Assembly (NCBI GenBank): GCA_964515555.1
Contig: CAZEVY010000001.1
Span: forward strand, 1-64,000
Reading direction: 5' to 3'
DNA length: 64,000 nt
From: CAZEVY01 sp964515555
GTDB taxonomy: Bacteria; Acidobacteriota; Terriglobia; Bryobacterales; Bryobacteraceae
Shown: in pieces, positions 43,290 through 51,808 of the stretch
Numbering within the stretch: the first letter of the stretch is position 1
Layout of the letters: each line of letters begins with the position of its first letter
The notes under the pieces: generated by a model
What the model saw: only the letters and a program-made list of their open reading frames with translations
The model's database searches: none
What the model was told of the DNA's origin: nothing
Position numbers and translations under genes: made by a program

Positions 43290-43829
43290 ATGAAATCCCG
43301 CATCCGCTCCACGACGATTCTGTGCGTGCGCCGCGACGGCAAGGTCGTCATGGCGGGCGACGGGCAGGTCACCTTCGGCCAGGAAGTGCTGAAGGCCTCC
43401 GCCAACAAGCTCCGCCGCCTCTACAAGGAGAAAATCCTGGCGGGCTTCGCCGGCTCCACCGCCGACGCCTTCTCGCTGTTCGCGCGCTTCGAGGCCAAGC
43501 TCGAACAGCACAACGGCAACCTGGCGCGCAGCGTCGTCGAACTGGCCAAGGACTGGCGCACCGACAAGGTCCTGCGGCACCTCGAAGCGCTGCTGCTGGT
43601 CGCCGACACGTCGAACACCTACCTGGTGAGCGGCAACGGCGACGTCATCGAGCCCGACGAGGCGGTCGCCGCCATCGGCTCCGGCGGCGGATTCGCCAAG
43701 GCCGCGGCCACGGCGCTGATCGACAACACCACGCTCGGCGCGCGCGACATCGCCGAGAAGGCCATGTCGATCGCGGGGCGCATCTGCATTTTCACCAATG
43801 AAGCGATTCGCTACGAGGAGCTGGGCTGA
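43290..43829 (+). CDS. hslV: ATP-dependent protease peptidase subunit HslV
   Basis: Proteasome-like N-terminal-nucleophile peptidase of the HslUV (ClpYQ) complex, 179 residues. The propeptide MKSRIRS would be removed to expose Thr8 of TTILCVRRDGKV. Other family segments are GDGQVTFG, NKLRRL and IGSGGGFA. Its TGA overlaps the hslU ATG (TGATG). TAAGAT at 43269-43274 may be its -10. Confidence 0.97.
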   Translation: MKSRIRSTTILCVRRDGKVVMAGDGQVTFGQEVLKASANKLRRLYKEKILAGFAGSTADAFSLFARFEAKLEQHNGNLARSVVELAKDWRTDKVLRHLEALLLVADTSNTYLVSGNGDVIEPDEAVAAIGSGGGFAKAAATALIDNTTLGARDIAEKAMSIAGRICIFTNEAIRYEELG

Positions 43830-45187
43830 TGGTGATCTATCTGCCCGCGCAGTCGCTCGACGAAACCCCGGCGCTCGACGAGCTGACGCCGCGCGAAATC
43901 GTCCGCGAGCTGGACAAGTACGTCATCGGACAGGCCGACGCCAAGCGCGCCGTCGCCATCGCGCTGCGCAACCGCATCCGCCGCCAGAAGCTGGAGCCGG
44001 AGATGGCCGAGGAGGTGATGCCCAAGAACATCCTCATGATCGGCCCCACCGGCGTCGGCAAGACGGAGATCGCGCGGAGGCTGGCGCGACTAGCGAACTC
44101 GCCGTTCCTGAAGGTGGAGGCCAGCAAGTTCACCGAGGTGGGCTACGTGGGGCGCGACGTGGAGTCGATGATCCGCGACCTGCTCGAAATCTCCATCGAG
44201 ATGGTGCGCGAGGAGCGTCTCGAGGAGGTCGCCGACCGCGCCGAGCGCGCCGCCGAGGAGCGCCTCCTCGACCTGCTGATGCCGCCGCAGCCGGAGGCCA
44301 ACGAGAGCCTGGAGCGTACTCGCGAGAAGCTCCGCGAGCGGCTGCGCGCGGGGAAACTGGACGACCGCATCGTCGAGATCGAGGTGCGCGAGCAGGGGCC
44401 GACCTTCCAGATCGCCACCAACATGGGCGTCGAGGAAATGGACGTCAACATCAAGGAGATGCTGCCGGGCCTGTTTGGCGGGCGCTCGAAGAAGCGCAAG
44501 ATGCGCGTGAACGAGGCCATCGACGTCCTGGTTCAGGAGGAAGAGCAGAAGCTGATCGACATGGACCAGGTGACGCGCGTGGCGATCGAGCGCGTGGAGC
44601 GCACCGGGATTATCTTCCTCGACGAGATCGATAAGATCGCCGGGCGCGAGTCCGGGCACGGTCCCGATGTGAGCCGCGAGGGCGTGCAGCGCGACATTCT
44701 GCCGATCGTCGAGGGGACGACGGTGAACACGCGGCACGGCTTCGTGAGGACGGATCACATATTGTTCATCGCCGCCGGGGCGTTTCACGTTTCGAAGCCC
44801 AGCGACCTGATTCCGGAAATTCAAGGCCGATTTCCGATCCGGGTGGAATTAAAGCCGCTCAGCGAGGGCGATTTTATCCGCATTTTACGGGAGCCGAAGA
44901 ACGCGCTGGTGAAGCAGTACACGGCGCTGCTCGAAACCGAGGGCATCAACCTGACGTTCACCGACGACGCAGTGGAGGAAGTGGCGCGCATGGCCTGCGC
45001 GGTCAACCAGTCGACCGAGAACATCGGTGCGCGGCGGCTGCACACGATTATGGAGAAGGTGGTCGAGGATATCTCGTTCGCCGGGCCGGACTGGAAGAAG
45101 AAGAACTTCAAGATCGACTCGTCGTACGTGCGCCAGCAGCTCACCGACATCGTCAAGGACCAGGACCTGAGCCGGTATATTCTGTAG
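43829..45187 (+). CDS. hslU: ATP-dependent protease ATPase subunit HslU
   Basis: AAA+ unfoldase that feeds substrates to HslV, 452 residues. It starts with TPREIVRELDKYVIGQ, then Walker A GPTGVGKTE, the family-specific I-domain with EEMDVNIKEML, Walker B IFLDEIDKIA, and sensor-2 ENIGARRLHTI. The C-terminal SRYIL is the segment that docks into HslV. Confidence 0.97.
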   Translation: MVIYLPAQSLDETPALDELTPREIVRELDKYVIGQADAKRAVAIALRNRIRRQKLEPEMAEEVMPKNILMIGPTGVGKTEIARRLARLANSPFLKVEASKFTEVGYVGRDVESMIRDLLEISIEMVREERLEEVADRAERAAEERLLDLLMPPQPEANESLERTREKLRERLRAGKLDDRIVEIEVREQGPTFQIATNMGVEEMDVNIKEMLPGLFGGRSKKRKMRVNEAIDVLVQEEEQKLIDMDQVTRVAIERVERTGIIFLDEIDKIAGRESGHGPDVSREGVQRDILPIVEGTTVNTRHGFVRTDHILFIAAGAFHVSKPSDLIPEIQGRFPIRVELKPLSEGDFIRILREPKNALVKQYTALLETEGINLTFTDDAVEEVARMACAVNQSTENIGARRLHTIMEKVVEDISFAGPDWKKKNFKIDSSYVRQQLTDIVKDQDLSRYIL

Positions 45188-45199
45188 GGTCGATATTCC

Positions 45200-46606
45200 A
45201 TGATTCGGCGCTTCGCACTGCTCTTGGCGCTCCCAACTTGCGGGTGGGCCTGTTCGTGCTCCGGAGCTTGGCCGTCGGTCAAACAGGCGTGGGAGCGAGC
45301 GCCTGTCGTCTTCCTGGGGACCGTCGAAGCAGCTGACCCAGACGGGGACGGAATGAGTTTCCGGCAGCAGGTCGTTCGCATTCGCGTCGAAGAAGCTTTC
45401 AAGGGAGTTTCCGCCGGCGAGTTAATCCGGCTCCACCTGGGAGGAACCAGTTGCGACGCGAGTTTCAGGACCGGTGAGCGCGCCGTTTTCTATATGCATC
45501 GCGGCGCGAATCGCCAGCCTTATCTGCCGTGGTGCACCCGCGCGCTCGGCAACCCCGAGCCGGGTGGAGACGACCTGCTCTTCTTGAGAGGTCTGCCGAA
45601 ATCCGCGATCGGCACGAGACTTTCCGGCGATGTCAGTGAGTACGGAGAATCGCACACACGGGGATTCCATCGAATCGCCGGTATCCCCAATATCAAGGTC
45701 ACGGTTTCAGGACCGAACGGATTCCGGCGGGAACTGGTGACGAATGCGGCGGGGGCTTACGAAATCTATGGCCTTCCGCCGGGCAAGTACTCGGTCGGTA
45801 TCGCGGTCCCGAGCGGCCTGAGAATCCGCTTCCCGACAATCACTACCTCGCCGAGCGTACCGGATGATGATTCGGCGGTACGACTTGAAACAAACGGGGC
45901 AGCCGGCGTTGGGTTTGTGCTTCAGGCAGACACGCGTGTCGCGGGTCGAATGCTCGACGCCAAGGGAAACCCGATGAGGGGCGTGTGCATCGACCTCGAA
46001 CCGGTCGAGAGCCATGGCGGCAACCGCTCGCCGTTTTTCAGCTGTTCCAAGGAGGATGGACGCTTCACGATGGAGATGATGCCCCCGGGCAGGTATTGGG
46101 TGGTGGCGAGAGACGACGTTGAGAAGGGTCCGTTCAAATCGACTTCGACCCTTTATTATCCCGGCGTACGAAGCCGGGAGCGATCCACAGTGATCTCGAT
46201 CCAGGCGAACAAATACGTCGAGAATCTCGTAATACAGCTGCCGTCCGAGGAGACCAGAATGAACATCGGTGGTCGGGTGAGGTTTTTGGACCTTGTGCCG
46301 GTTGCACACGCGACCGTAACGTTTCGGTCTCCGGATCACGGTTACTCGGAGACCACCTCCACCAGCGCGGATGGAACGTTCCGGCTTCCACTGATTTCAG
46401 GAATGCGCGGTCAACTCGATGTTCAGATGACGGTACTGGAGCCGATCGTCTTGAGGCAGTGTCCCGAGTTCGGAGCGGGAACTCGAGGGCGTGGCCTTTC
46501 CCGCATCCTGGCCGCGGCTCCCATGTCCCTATCGATCGATTCCGATCGTGAGGGCCTCGAATTCACGATTCCCTCGCGTTCCTGTAAGGCCTGGCCAGGG
46601 CGATGA
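45200..46606 (+). CDS. Secreted protein with carboxypeptidase-regulatory-like domains
   Basis: A 468-residue exported protein. After a signal peptide the mature chain begins CSC, with a TIMP/NTR-like opening (CSCSG ... APVVFLGTV). Then come two or three beta-sandwich domains of the carboxypeptidase regulatory type (VTVSGPNGFRRELVTNAAGAYEIYGLPPGKYSV; GRFTMEMMPPGRYWV). No catalytic site recognised. Visibly lower G+C than hslVU and the genes after it, hinting at a different origin. Confidence 0.7.
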   Translation: MIRRFALLLALPTCGWACSCSGAWPSVKQAWERAPVVFLGTVEAADPDGDGMSFRQQVVRIRVEEAFKGVSAGELIRLHLGGTSCDASFRTGERAVFYMHRGANRQPYLPWCTRALGNPEPGGDDLLFLRGLPKSAIGTRLSGDVSEYGESHTRGFHRIAGIPNIKVTVSGPNGFRRELVTNAAGAYEIYGLPPGKYSVGIAVPSGLRIRFPTITTSPSVPDDDSAVRLETNGAAGVGFVLQADTRVAGRMLDAKGNPMRGVCIDLEPVESHGGNRSPFFSCSKEDGRFTMEMMPPGRYWVVARDDVEKGPFKSTSTLYYPGVRSRERSTVISIQANKYVENLVIQLPSEETRMNIGGRVRFLDLVPVAHATVTFRSPDHGYSETTSTSADGTFRLPLISGMRGQLDVQMTVLEPIVLRQCPEFGAGTRGRGLSRILAAAPMSLSIDSDREGLEFTIPSRSCKAWPGR

Positions 46607-46621
46607 TCGGAGTCGAGACTC

Positions 46622-47566
46622 GTGTCCGGAAAGCCCTGCGCTAGCCTCGCCCTCCTCCTCCTCGCCTCCTGCGGCTACGTCGGCGACCCTCTTCCGCCCG
46701 CCCTCAACATCCCGCAACCCGTCGCCGACCTGCGCGCCGTCCAGCGCGGCGACCGCATCCTGATCGACTTCACGATCCCCGAGCGCACCACCGAGAACAT
46801 GATCCTCACGCGCGTCGCCGAGGTCTACCTGCGCGCCGGCGACCGCCAGTTTCCCGTCGCCGCGACCAAGCCCGGCCCCGTCGAGACCAGCGTCCCCGTC
46901 GCGGGCCTCGCTGGCCAGGAGCTCGCCTTCGTCGCTCAGGTGCGGCATCCAAAAGGCCGATGGTCGGAAGCGCCGAAACCCGTACTGGTCCGAGTGGTCT
47001 ACCAGATCGCCCCGCCAGCCGGCCTCCGCGCCGTGGATGCACCCGGCGGCGTGCGACTCCACTGGCGGCGCGATCCGCGCGCCGCGGCGTATCGCGTCTA
47101 TCGCCTCGAGGGCGGCAACGCGAAGGAAGCAGCGCGCGTTGACGCCGCCGAGTGGGTCGACCGCGACGCCGCGCTCGGCCGCCGCGTCGAGTACGTCGTT
47201 CAGGCGCTCGCCGCCGCGGGCCCCGGTTTCGCCGAGAGCGAGGCGTCGGCTGTCGCCGCCATCGTGCCCGAGGACCGCTTTCCTCCCGCGGTCCCCTCGG
47301 GACTGGTGGCGTCGCCGGGAATCGGCACCATCGAGCTCGCCTGGGAGCGCGCCGTCGACGCCGATCTCGCGGGCTATCACGTCTACCGCGCCACCGGCGA
47401 CGGCGCCTTCGCGCGGCTCACCACCGAGCCCGCGCCCGCGCCGTCGTATCGCGACGCCGCCGTCGAGCCGGGAAGGTCGTACCGTTACGCGGTGTCGTCG
47501 GTCGATCAAAAAGGCAACGAGAGCGCGCGCTCGGCGGCGGTGGCGATCGCGGCGCCGATGCTATAA
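46622..47566 (+). CDS. Lipoprotein with fibronectin type III domains
   Basis: A 314-residue predicted lipoprotein: signal LALLLLASC with lipid-modified Cys, then a first beta domain and two fibronectin-III-like domains (PAGLRAVDAPGGVRLHW...YRVYRLE; PSGLVASPGIGTIELAWERA...YHVYRA). Probably a structural or binding envelope protein. GTG start. The transaldolase promoter overlaps its last codons. Confidence 0.75.
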   Translation: MSGKPCASLALLLLASCGYVGDPLPPALNIPQPVADLRAVQRGDRILIDFTIPERTTENMILTRVAEVYLRAGDRQFPVAATKPGPVETSVPVAGLAGQELAFVAQVRHPKGRWSEAPKPVLVRVVYQIAPPAGLRAVDAPGGVRLHWRRDPRAAAYRVYRLEGGNAKEAARVDAAEWVDRDAALGRRVEYVVQALAAAGPGFAESEASAVAAIVPEDRFPPAVPSGLVASPGIGTIELAWERAVDADLAGYHVYRATGDGAFARLTTEPAPAPSYRDAAVEPGRSYRYAVSSVDQKGNESARSAAVAIAAPML

Positions 47567-47567
47567 T
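47562..47567 (+). promoter_or_regulatory. -10 TATAAT of the transaldolase gene
   Basis: Perfect TATAAT overlapping the stop of the preceding gene and ten bases before the transaldolase ATG, giving a leader of only a few bases. Confidence 0.55.
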
Positions 47568-47577
47568 CCGGGGAAGA

Positions 47578-48240
47578 ATGAAGATATTTCTGGACACTGC
47601 GAACCTCGACGAGCTGCGCCGCGGCGCGGATTGGGGCATCGTCGACGGCGTCACCACCAACCCGACGCTGATCGCCCGCGAGGGCGTGGCGATCGAGGAC
47701 CAGATCCGGCGCATCTGCGACATCGTCGACGGCGACATCAGCGCCGAGGTGGTCTCCACCGTCCACGAAGAAATGGTCCGCGAGGCGCGGCTGCTGGCGC
47801 GCATCCACAAGAACGTGGTCGTCAAGGTGCCGCTGACCAGGGACGGCATCAAGACCACGGCGCTGCTCAGCAAGGAAGGCATCCGCTTCAACGTGACGCT
47901 GTGCTTCTCGGGGGCGCAGGCGCTGCTGGCGGCCAAGGCCGGGGCCTACATCATCAGCCCCTTCGTGGGGCGCGTCGACGACATCGCCGGGCGGGGCATG
48001 GACCTGATCGAGCAGATCGTCAAGATCTACCGCAACTACGGCTTTCGCACGCAGGTGCTGGCGGCCTCGCTGCGGTCGCCGCTGCACGTGGTGGAGGCGG
48101 CCACGGCGGGCGCCGACATCGGGACGCTGCCCTTCAAGGTGCTCGAGATGCTGTTCGGGCACCCGCTGACTGATAAGGGGCTCGACCAGTTTCTCAAGGA
48201 CTACGCCAAGGTCTTCCAGGAGGCGCCGGCCGGTCGTTGA
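47578..48240 (+). CDS. Transaldolase / fructose-6-phosphate aldolase (TalC type)
   Basis: Cytosolic class I aldolase of 220 residues. It begins MKIFLDTANLDELR, with GVTTNPTLIAREG, the Schiff-base Lys in VVVKVPLT, GIRFNVTLCFS, SPFVGRVDDI and TQVLAASLRSP. Short length fits the TalC/F6PA subfamily of the pentose phosphate pathway rather than TalB. Its TGA overlaps the next ATG. Confidence 0.95.
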   Translation: MKIFLDTANLDELRRGADWGIVDGVTTNPTLIAREGVAIEDQIRRICDIVDGDISAEVVSTVHEEMVREARLLARIHKNVVVKVPLTRDGIKTTALLSKEGIRFNVTLCFSGAQALLAAKAGAYIISPFVGRVDDIAGRGMDLIEQIVKIYRNYGFRTQVLAASLRSPLHVVEAATAGADIGTLPFKVLEMLFGHPLTDKGLDQFLKDYAKVFQEAPAGR

Positions 48241-48653
48241 TGGGGATCGAGGCAGGTGGTCAGATCGCGGCGCTGGCGCTGCTGGCTTGCCTTCTGATCG
48301 CCGCGGCGGTGGTCATCGCCCGGCGGGTGCGGCTGACGCCGGGGGAGCGCGAGCGGCGGCGGCGCATTCAGATTCACCGCACGGGCCGCATGGGCGACGG
48401 CTTCATCACCGATTTTCAGGACGCCACGCTGTTCTTCACCTATTCGGTGCGCGGCGTCGAATACGCTGCTTCGCAGGAGGTGGCCGATCTGCGGAATCTG
48501 CTGCCTTCGGATCCGGCGGCGGTCGTGGGCGGGCACGTGACGCTGAAGTATGCGCCGAGAAATCCGGCGAATTCGATCGTATTATGCGAAGAATGGTCGG
48601 GATTGCACGCGCGGGGAGCGCGCGAGGCGCAATTCAATTCCGGTCCGGCGTGA
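48240..48653 (+). CDS. Small membrane-anchored protein, DUF3592-like
   Basis: A 137-residue protein with one N-terminal transmembrane helix (ALALLACLLIAAAVVI) and a beta-rich domain (TGRMGDGFITDFQDATLFFTYSVRG, then YAPRNPANSIV). The YAPRNP.NS pattern resembles DUF3592. ATG 48240 overlaps the transaldolase stop. Function unknown. Confidence 0.65.
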   Translation: MGIEAGGQIAALALLACLLIAAAVVIARRVRLTPGERERRRRIQIHRTGRMGDGFITDFQDATLFFTYSVRGVEYAASQEVADLRNLLPSDPAAVVGGHVTLKYAPRNPANSIVLCEEWSGLHARGAREAQFNSGPA

Positions 48654-48670
48654 ACCTGCGCCAGGAATGA

Positions 48671-48692
48671 GCCGGGCGATCCCCCGCCCGGC
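48671..48692. terminator. Terminator-like hairpin between convergent genes
   Basis: Perfect 8-bp stem GCCGGGCG/CGCCCGGC (48671-48678 and 48685-48692) with a 6-base loop, between convergent genes. It has no clear U-run on either strand, so activity is uncertain. Confidence 0.5.
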
Positions 48693-48713
48693 CCTGTTGC
48701 GATGGGAACCTCT

Positions 48714-48917
48714 CTATGCCTTGAGGACGTTCTCCGCCTGTAGACCCTTCGGCCCCTGCCGCACTTCGAATTCGACCTCGGTCCCGTTGTCGAGACTCCG
48801 GTAGCCATTCATCTGAATGGCGCTGTAGTGGACGAACACATCTTCGCCAGTGGCGCGTTGAATGAACCCGTAGCCCTTGGCGTTATTGAACCACTTGACC
48901 TTGCCTTTCTCTCGCAC
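48714..48917 (-). CDS. Cold-shock protein (CspA family)
   Basis: A 67-residue single cold-shock domain. RNP1 KGYGFIQ and RNP2 VFVHYSAI are intact, with KGKVKWFN at the N-terminus. It binds single-stranded RNA/DNA and acts as an RNA chaperone. GTG start with Shine-Dalgarno GGAGAGG (48924-48930). A long leader precedes it. Confidence 0.95.
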   Translation of the reverse strand: MREKGKVKWFNNAKGYGFIQRATGEDVFVHYSAIQMNGYRSLDNGTEVEFEVRQGPKGLQAENVLKA

Positions 48918-49093
48918 TTACTTCCTCTCCTGCAAATGTAGATGGATCTCGCGTTACTGGGGATGAGGCGGGCGGTCTCGAAAGCCCCGGAAACGAAACG
49001 AGCCGAGGGAGAATCCCCCGGCCCAATTTCATCCACCTGATCTGAAACAGCAATGCGACAACCTTTGACGCAATGGCCTGCGTCGTTCGTAGC
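48918..49093 (-). promoter_or_regulatory. Long 5' leader of the cold-shock gene
   Basis: About 170 nt between the predicted start of transcription (near 49087) and the GTG, without a gene. It contains a G/C-rich inverted repeat around 49001-49019 (CCGAGGGAG.../CCCCCGG). Cold-shock genes often carry such long, temperature-sensitive leaders. Confidence 0.45.
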
Positions 49094-49122
49094 ATTTTCG
49101 CAGAAGGGGGTAGATCGGTCAA
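49094..49122 (-). promoter_or_regulatory. Promoter of the cold-shock gene: TTGACC, 17 bases, GAAAAT
   Basis: On the minus strand TTGACC (49117-49122) and GAAAAT (49094-49099) are 17 bases apart in an A+T-richer patch. The remaining bases to 49264 show no gene. Confidence 0.6.
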
Positions 49123-49264
49123 GTACTAATTTCATGAAGAAGTTGGCCCCTACCGGCCTTTTTATGAAGGAGTCTTCATTCGGGTTCGGCTGCGGAGACG
49201 GCGGCATCCCGCGCCGAAGCCCGGCGGCACGATTTCCGCGAGACCGCCGCGCGACCCGACGAAG

Positions 49265-49270
49265 TAGCAT
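49265..49270 (+). promoter_or_regulatory. -10-like TAGCAT, putative leaderless start
   Basis: TAGCAT is six bases before ATG 49277; GGAG is only two bases from the start, too close for a Shine-Dalgarno. Confidence 0.35.
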
Positions 49271-49276
49271 GGAGAT

Positions 49277-49678
49277 ATGACGCGACGGTGGTGGCTCATC
49301 GCGGCGGCCGGCGCCGCGGCGTGCGGCTCGTCCCCGCCGCTCGTCCTGCCGGAGAGCGCCGGCGAGTGGCGCAAGCGGGGCGCCGACCGCGAAGTCACGC
49401 AAGTCGACATCACCCAGGAGATGCATCGGCTCGGGCTGCGCGAGGCGCGCCAGGCCGACTACACCGGTCCCGGCGGCGCGGCCGTCCGGCTGCTCGCCTT
49501 CCGCATGAACGCCTCGGCGGCCGCCTTCGAGCTGGTGCAGAAATGGCGCGCCGAGCCGGGGCGCTTCTCCTTCCAGGCCGGCGACCTGTTCTGCGAGGTC
49601 CGCGCCGAGCGCTCGCCGGGCGAGCTGACCGCGGCCGCGTCCGCCTTCCGGCGCGCCCTCGACGGAGCCGCTCGATGA
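49277..49678 (+). CDS. Predicted lipoprotein (DUF6599-like position, function unknown)
   Basis: A 133-residue protein with a lipoprotein-type signal (AAAGAAACGSS). The mature part has ADYTGPGGAAVRLLAFRM and AAAFELVQKW. No confident family. Its TGA overlaps the ATG of the transglutaminase-like gene, suggesting a joint envelope role. Confidence 0.6.
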   Translation: MTRRWWLIAAAGAAACGSSPPLVLPESAGEWRKRGADREVTQVDITQEMHRLGLREARQADYTGPGGAAVRLLAFRMNASAAAFELVQKWRAEPGRFSFQAGDLFCEVRAERSPGELTAAASAFRRALDGAAR

Positions 49679-51795
49679 CACTCGCGGCGCGCTCCTCGGG
49701 GCTCGACCTGTTCTTCCAGTTCTCGCTGATCGGCATGCTGGCGAGCGGCTATCTGGCGGTCGCCGGGTCGGGACACCTCGACCTGCCCAGCGTAGTCGTC
49801 GGCGGCGCGGCGCTGGCGTGCCGGGTTCTGATTGCGCTGGGGCGGCTGCGGCAGGTGACCGACCGCATCGTGACGGCGGCCATCGTGCTCTACGCGATCT
49901 TCTATCCGATCGACTACGGCTACCTGTCGCGCGATTTTCTCGGGGCGACCGTGCACCTGGTCTTTTTTCTGACGGCGGTGCTGCTGCTCACGGCGCGGGC
50001 CAACCGCCAGTATTTTCTGCTGGCGCTGCTGGCGTTTCTCGAGATGCTGGCGGCCTGTCTGCTCTCGGCCAACCTGAGCTTCTTCCTCTGCCTGACGACC
50101 TTCCTTTTGTGCGGCGTCTCGGCGCTGATGGCGGGCGAGGTGCGCGGGTCGATCACGCCCGAGGCTGTGGTGGCGCGCTCCGGCTGGCGGCGGTTCTCGT
50201 GGCGGCTGACGGGCGTGTCGCTGTTCACGGGCGCGGCGATCCTGGGCATCACCGGCGCGCTGTTCTTCTTCCTGCCGCGCACGGCGCGGGCGGCGTTCCA
50301 GCACTTCGCCTCGCAGCGCCTGGTGCTGCCGGGATTCTCCAACGAAGTCCAGCTCGGGCAGATCGGGCAGATCCAGATGAGCACGGCGACGCTGATGCAC
50401 GTGCAGTTCGACCAGCGCGGCCCGCGCCCGCCGCTCAAGTGGCGGGGATCGGCGCTGCACGAGTTCGACGGCCGCCGCTGGTTCAACCGGCGGGACGCGG
50501 CGCAGCCGGTGGTGCTTTCGAGCGGCCAGGCCTTTCTGGCGGACCGCGAGCAACTGGTGCGCCCGGGAACGCGCGTCGGCTACGACGTGAATCTCAGCGG
50601 CGCCATCGCCGACACGCTCTTCTTCGCCGGCATTCCGGAGTTCGTCACCATCGACGCGCGCCTGCTCCTCCGGCTGCCCAACGGCGCCATCCGCATGGGC
50701 TTCACGCTGCCGCAGGGCGTGCGCTACAGCGCGCGCAGTTTTCTCGACAGCTCCGGCGGCGCCGAAGCGGCGCCCGCCACGGTCGGACTCTCGGCCGAGA
50801 CGCTGCGCGCCTGCCTCCGCCTTCCGCAGATCGACCCGCGCGTCGGCGAACTGGCGCGGCGGATGACGGCGGGCGCCGCGGCCGATGCCGACCGCGCGCG
50901 CGCCATCGAACGGAGTCTTCAGCGCGACTACGCCTACACGCTGGAGCTGCCGGCCAGCGAGCCGCGCGACCCCATCGCGCACTTCCTGTTCGAGCGCCGC
51001 CGGGGGCACTGCGAGTACTTCGCCTCCTCGATGGCGGTGCTGCTGCGCACGCTCGGCATTCCCTCGCGCGTGGTCACCGGCTTTCAGGGCGGAATCTACA
51101 ACCCCATCAGTGGCTGGCACCTGATCCGCGCCGCCGACGCGCACAGTTGGGTGGAGGCCTACGTGGGCGGGTCCGGCTGGGTGACGTTCGATCCGACGCC
51201 TCCCGGCCAGCGTCAGGAATCGGGCGGACTGTGGATGACCCTCTCCCTCTACGCCGACGCCGCCGAGACCTTCTGGCAGAACTGGGTGCTGGGCTACGAC
51301 CTGGAGCGACAGGCGACGCTGGCCGACCGCATGGGGCAGTCGGGCCGCGGGCTGTCGATCGACCGGCTGGGCGCGTGGATGCGCGGCATGGCCGGCGCCG
51401 CGCGCGAATCGGCGGGACCGGCGGCGGCCGCCGTGTCGCTGACGATGGCGGCGGTGGCGGTGTGGTTCCTCGCGGGACGGCCGTGGTGGCGGCAATGGTG
51501 GAGGAGGCGCAGCCAGATGCTCCGGATGCAGCGCGGCCAGATGGAATCGTCCGACGCGGCGCTGCTCTACCGGCGGGGCCTCGAAGCCTTGCGTCGGCGT
51601 GGATTCGAGAAGCCCGCCTGGATGACGCCGGCCGAGTTCGTCCGCGTGCTGCCCGCCGATCTGGCGGAGGTGACCGCCGAGGTCACCGAGTCCTACCACG
51701 CGCTGCGCTTTGGCGGGCGCCTGGCGACCGCGCCGCGTCTGCTGTTCCTGCTCGAGCAACTGGAGCGGACTCCCCTCCGGGCGGTGAACAGATGA
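49675..51795 (+). CDS. Transglutaminase-like membrane protein (TgpA family)
   Basis: A 706-residue protein: about six N-terminal transmembrane helices (1-210), a DUF3488-like periplasmic domain and a transglutaminase-like domain with the papain-type triad Cys in GHCEYFASS (near 443), His in DAHSWVE (near 488) and Asp in FDPTPP (near 505). One more helix (about 585-605) leads to a cytoplasmic DUF4129-like tail. Role probably periplasmic protein or peptide cross-linking or hydrolysis. TgpA homologues usually neighbour MoxR ATPase genes, which are not in this window. Confidence 0.9.
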   Translation: MTLAARSSGLDLFFQFSLIGMLASGYLAVAGSGHLDLPSVVVGGAALACRVLIALGRLRQVTDRIVTAAIVLYAIFYPIDYGYLSRDFLGATVHLVFFLTAVLLLTARANRQYFLLALLAFLEMLAACLLSANLSFFLCLTTFLLCGVSALMAGEVRGSITPEAVVARSGWRRFSWRLTGVSLFTGAAILGITGALFFFLPRTARAAFQHFASQRLVLPGFSNEVQLGQIGQIQMSTATLMHVQFDQRGPRPPLKWRGSALHEFDGRRWFNRRDAAQPVVLSSGQAFLADREQLVRPGTRVGYDVNLSGAIADTLFFAGIPEFVTIDARLLLRLPNGAIRMGFTLPQGVRYSARSFLDSSGGAEAAPATVGLSAETLRACLRLPQIDPRVGELARRMTAGAAADADRARAIERSLQRDYAYTLELPASEPRDPIAHFLFERRRGHCEYFASSMAVLLRTLGIPSRVVTGFQGGIYNPISGWHLIRAADAHSWVEAYVGGSGWVTFDPTPPGQRQESGGLWMTLSLYADAAETFWQNWVLGYDLERQATLADRMGQSGRGLSIDRLGAWMRGMAGAARESAGPAAAAVSLTMAAVAVWFLAGRPWWRQWWRRRSQMLRMQRGQMESSDAALLYRRGLEALRRRGFEKPAWMTPAEFVRVLPADLAEVTAEVTESYHALRFGGRLATAPRLLFLLEQLERTPLRAVNR

Positions 51796-51808
51796 CGGCG
51801 GCCGGACG

